DNA from: Nemertoderma westbladi | Lineage: Eukaryota; Xenacoelomorpha; Nemertodermatida; Nemertodermatidae | Direction: 5' to 3' | DNA length: 64,000 nucleotides | Assembly (NCBI GenBank): GCA_032718475.1 | Contig: JAUCBJ010008708.1 | Location: forward strand, 62,001 to 126,000 | Part shown: positions 63,561 to 64,000 of the stretch, piece by piece | Position numbering within the stretch: the stretch's first letter is position 1 | How the letters are laid out: every line of letters begins with the position of its first letter | Notes under the pieces: generated by a model | What the model was told of the DNA's origin: nothing | The model's input: only the letters and a program-made list of their open reading frames with translations | The model's database searches: none | Translations under genes and position numbers: made by a program

Positions 63561-64000
63561 GTCTTATTATATACGTCGAGTACGGGTAATAAAATGTCAG
63601 TGTCTGAATGTTGAAGTGTCAAACTTACCTTGGTATATATAGTACATATATACCCTAACCGGTACAAATAAATCAACAAGTCAGAATGTCGAAATGTCAA
63701 AATGTCGAAATGTACAAATGTCAAACTTACCTTGATATATATATATATCATATATATACCCTAACCGGTACAAATAAAACTAACAAGGTATATAATAAAA
63801 TAAGTAGTAATCTAGCCTACCGGCTAAATTTGTACGAATAAGTGAGATAACGGTATACGTTAACAAAATATAGATCAACAAGTAAACAATAGGCCAAACA
63901 GCAACGTCTAACGGGAAAATAAGTACCAACAACACTACTAATAGACAGTGAAACCCACAAATTTTGAGTACTACTGTGCTTTCTTAAGTTTGAACGACGC
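63561..64000 (-). other. BEL-3 5' leader (continues beyond the window)
   Basis: No ORF. A tandem duplication of about 95 bp carries GTCAAACTTACCTTGxTATATATA and ATATACCCTAACCGGTACAA at about 63627-63670 and 63722-63773. GTCxxAATGTCGAAATGTC-type short repeats lie between. Confidence 0.55.

Larger units (their letters stand above)
51433..64000 (-). mobile_element. BEL-3: BEL/Pao element, 5' end beyond the window
   Basis: The minus strand carries a 2548-codon Gag-Pol ORF, an integrase C-terminal ORF, two small ORFs in the env position and a 3' region ending where it interrupts RTE-like fragment 2 at 51432/51433. The junction TGTAAGGG fits an LTR end in this orientation. The 5' LTR lies outside the window, so the LTR pair and duplication cannot be checked. 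Seven copies of a 20-base near-palindrome are spread through it. Confidence 0.85.

Overview
This window looks like a repeat-rich stretch of an invertebrate animal genome made almost entirely of transposable elements. BEL/Pao elements (known from animals), Gypsy elements, two non-LTR lineages, tRNA-derived SINEs and short inverted-repeat elements all occur, with no prokaryotic gene organisation. I recognise no conserved host gene and cannot name the species.

Layout. 1-9153: a decayed LINE with ORF1 and ORF2 (PHD finger, endonuclease, reverse transcriptase), split by a young intact Gypsy element (3847-8206) with 173-bp LTRs and an ATAT duplication. 10105-12205: an RTE-like LINE fragment on the minus strand. 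13410-15060: a related LINE tail broken by two MITEs (13528-14220, 14266-14720) that carry repeated TGTTCTAGAACA palindromes. 15036-16485: a 55-bp minisatellite that seems to have grown from the last codons of that LINE. 16716-17375: an integrase remnant. 18031-19002: an ORF of 15-residue repeats between two copies of a direct repeat.

20021-38937: a nest of elements. Two inverted-repeat arms enclose BEL-1 (minus strand), which is split by BEL-2 (23427-35465; 1247-bp LTRs, AGTAT duplication). BEL-2 lacks reverse transcriptase and integrase but carries an unfamiliar third ORF. 38938-45565: further inverted-repeat copies, an ORF with four 35-residue repeats (42195-43418), a 27-29-bp minisatellite and several hairpins. 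45519-51432: an RTE-like LINE split by Gypsy-2 (45566-50150; 218-bp LTRs, CACAA duplication), whose integrase core is deleted. 51433-64000: BEL-3 on the minus strand, a 2548-codon Gag-Pol ORF without an integrase core.

How the parts relate. The insertion order can be read from nesting and target duplications: LINE then Gypsy-1; BEL-1 then BEL-2; RTE-2 then Gypsy-2 and BEL-3. Three LTR elements have lost integrase (BEL-2 also RT) yet keep LTRs or long ORFs, so they probably relied on enzymes supplied by relatives. The most unusual signals are a 20-base near-palindrome present seven times in BEL-3, always on the same strand and in all three reading frames; the third ORF of BEL-2; and five G/C homopolymers of 18-22 bases, three of which have short counterparts in related copies in this same window.
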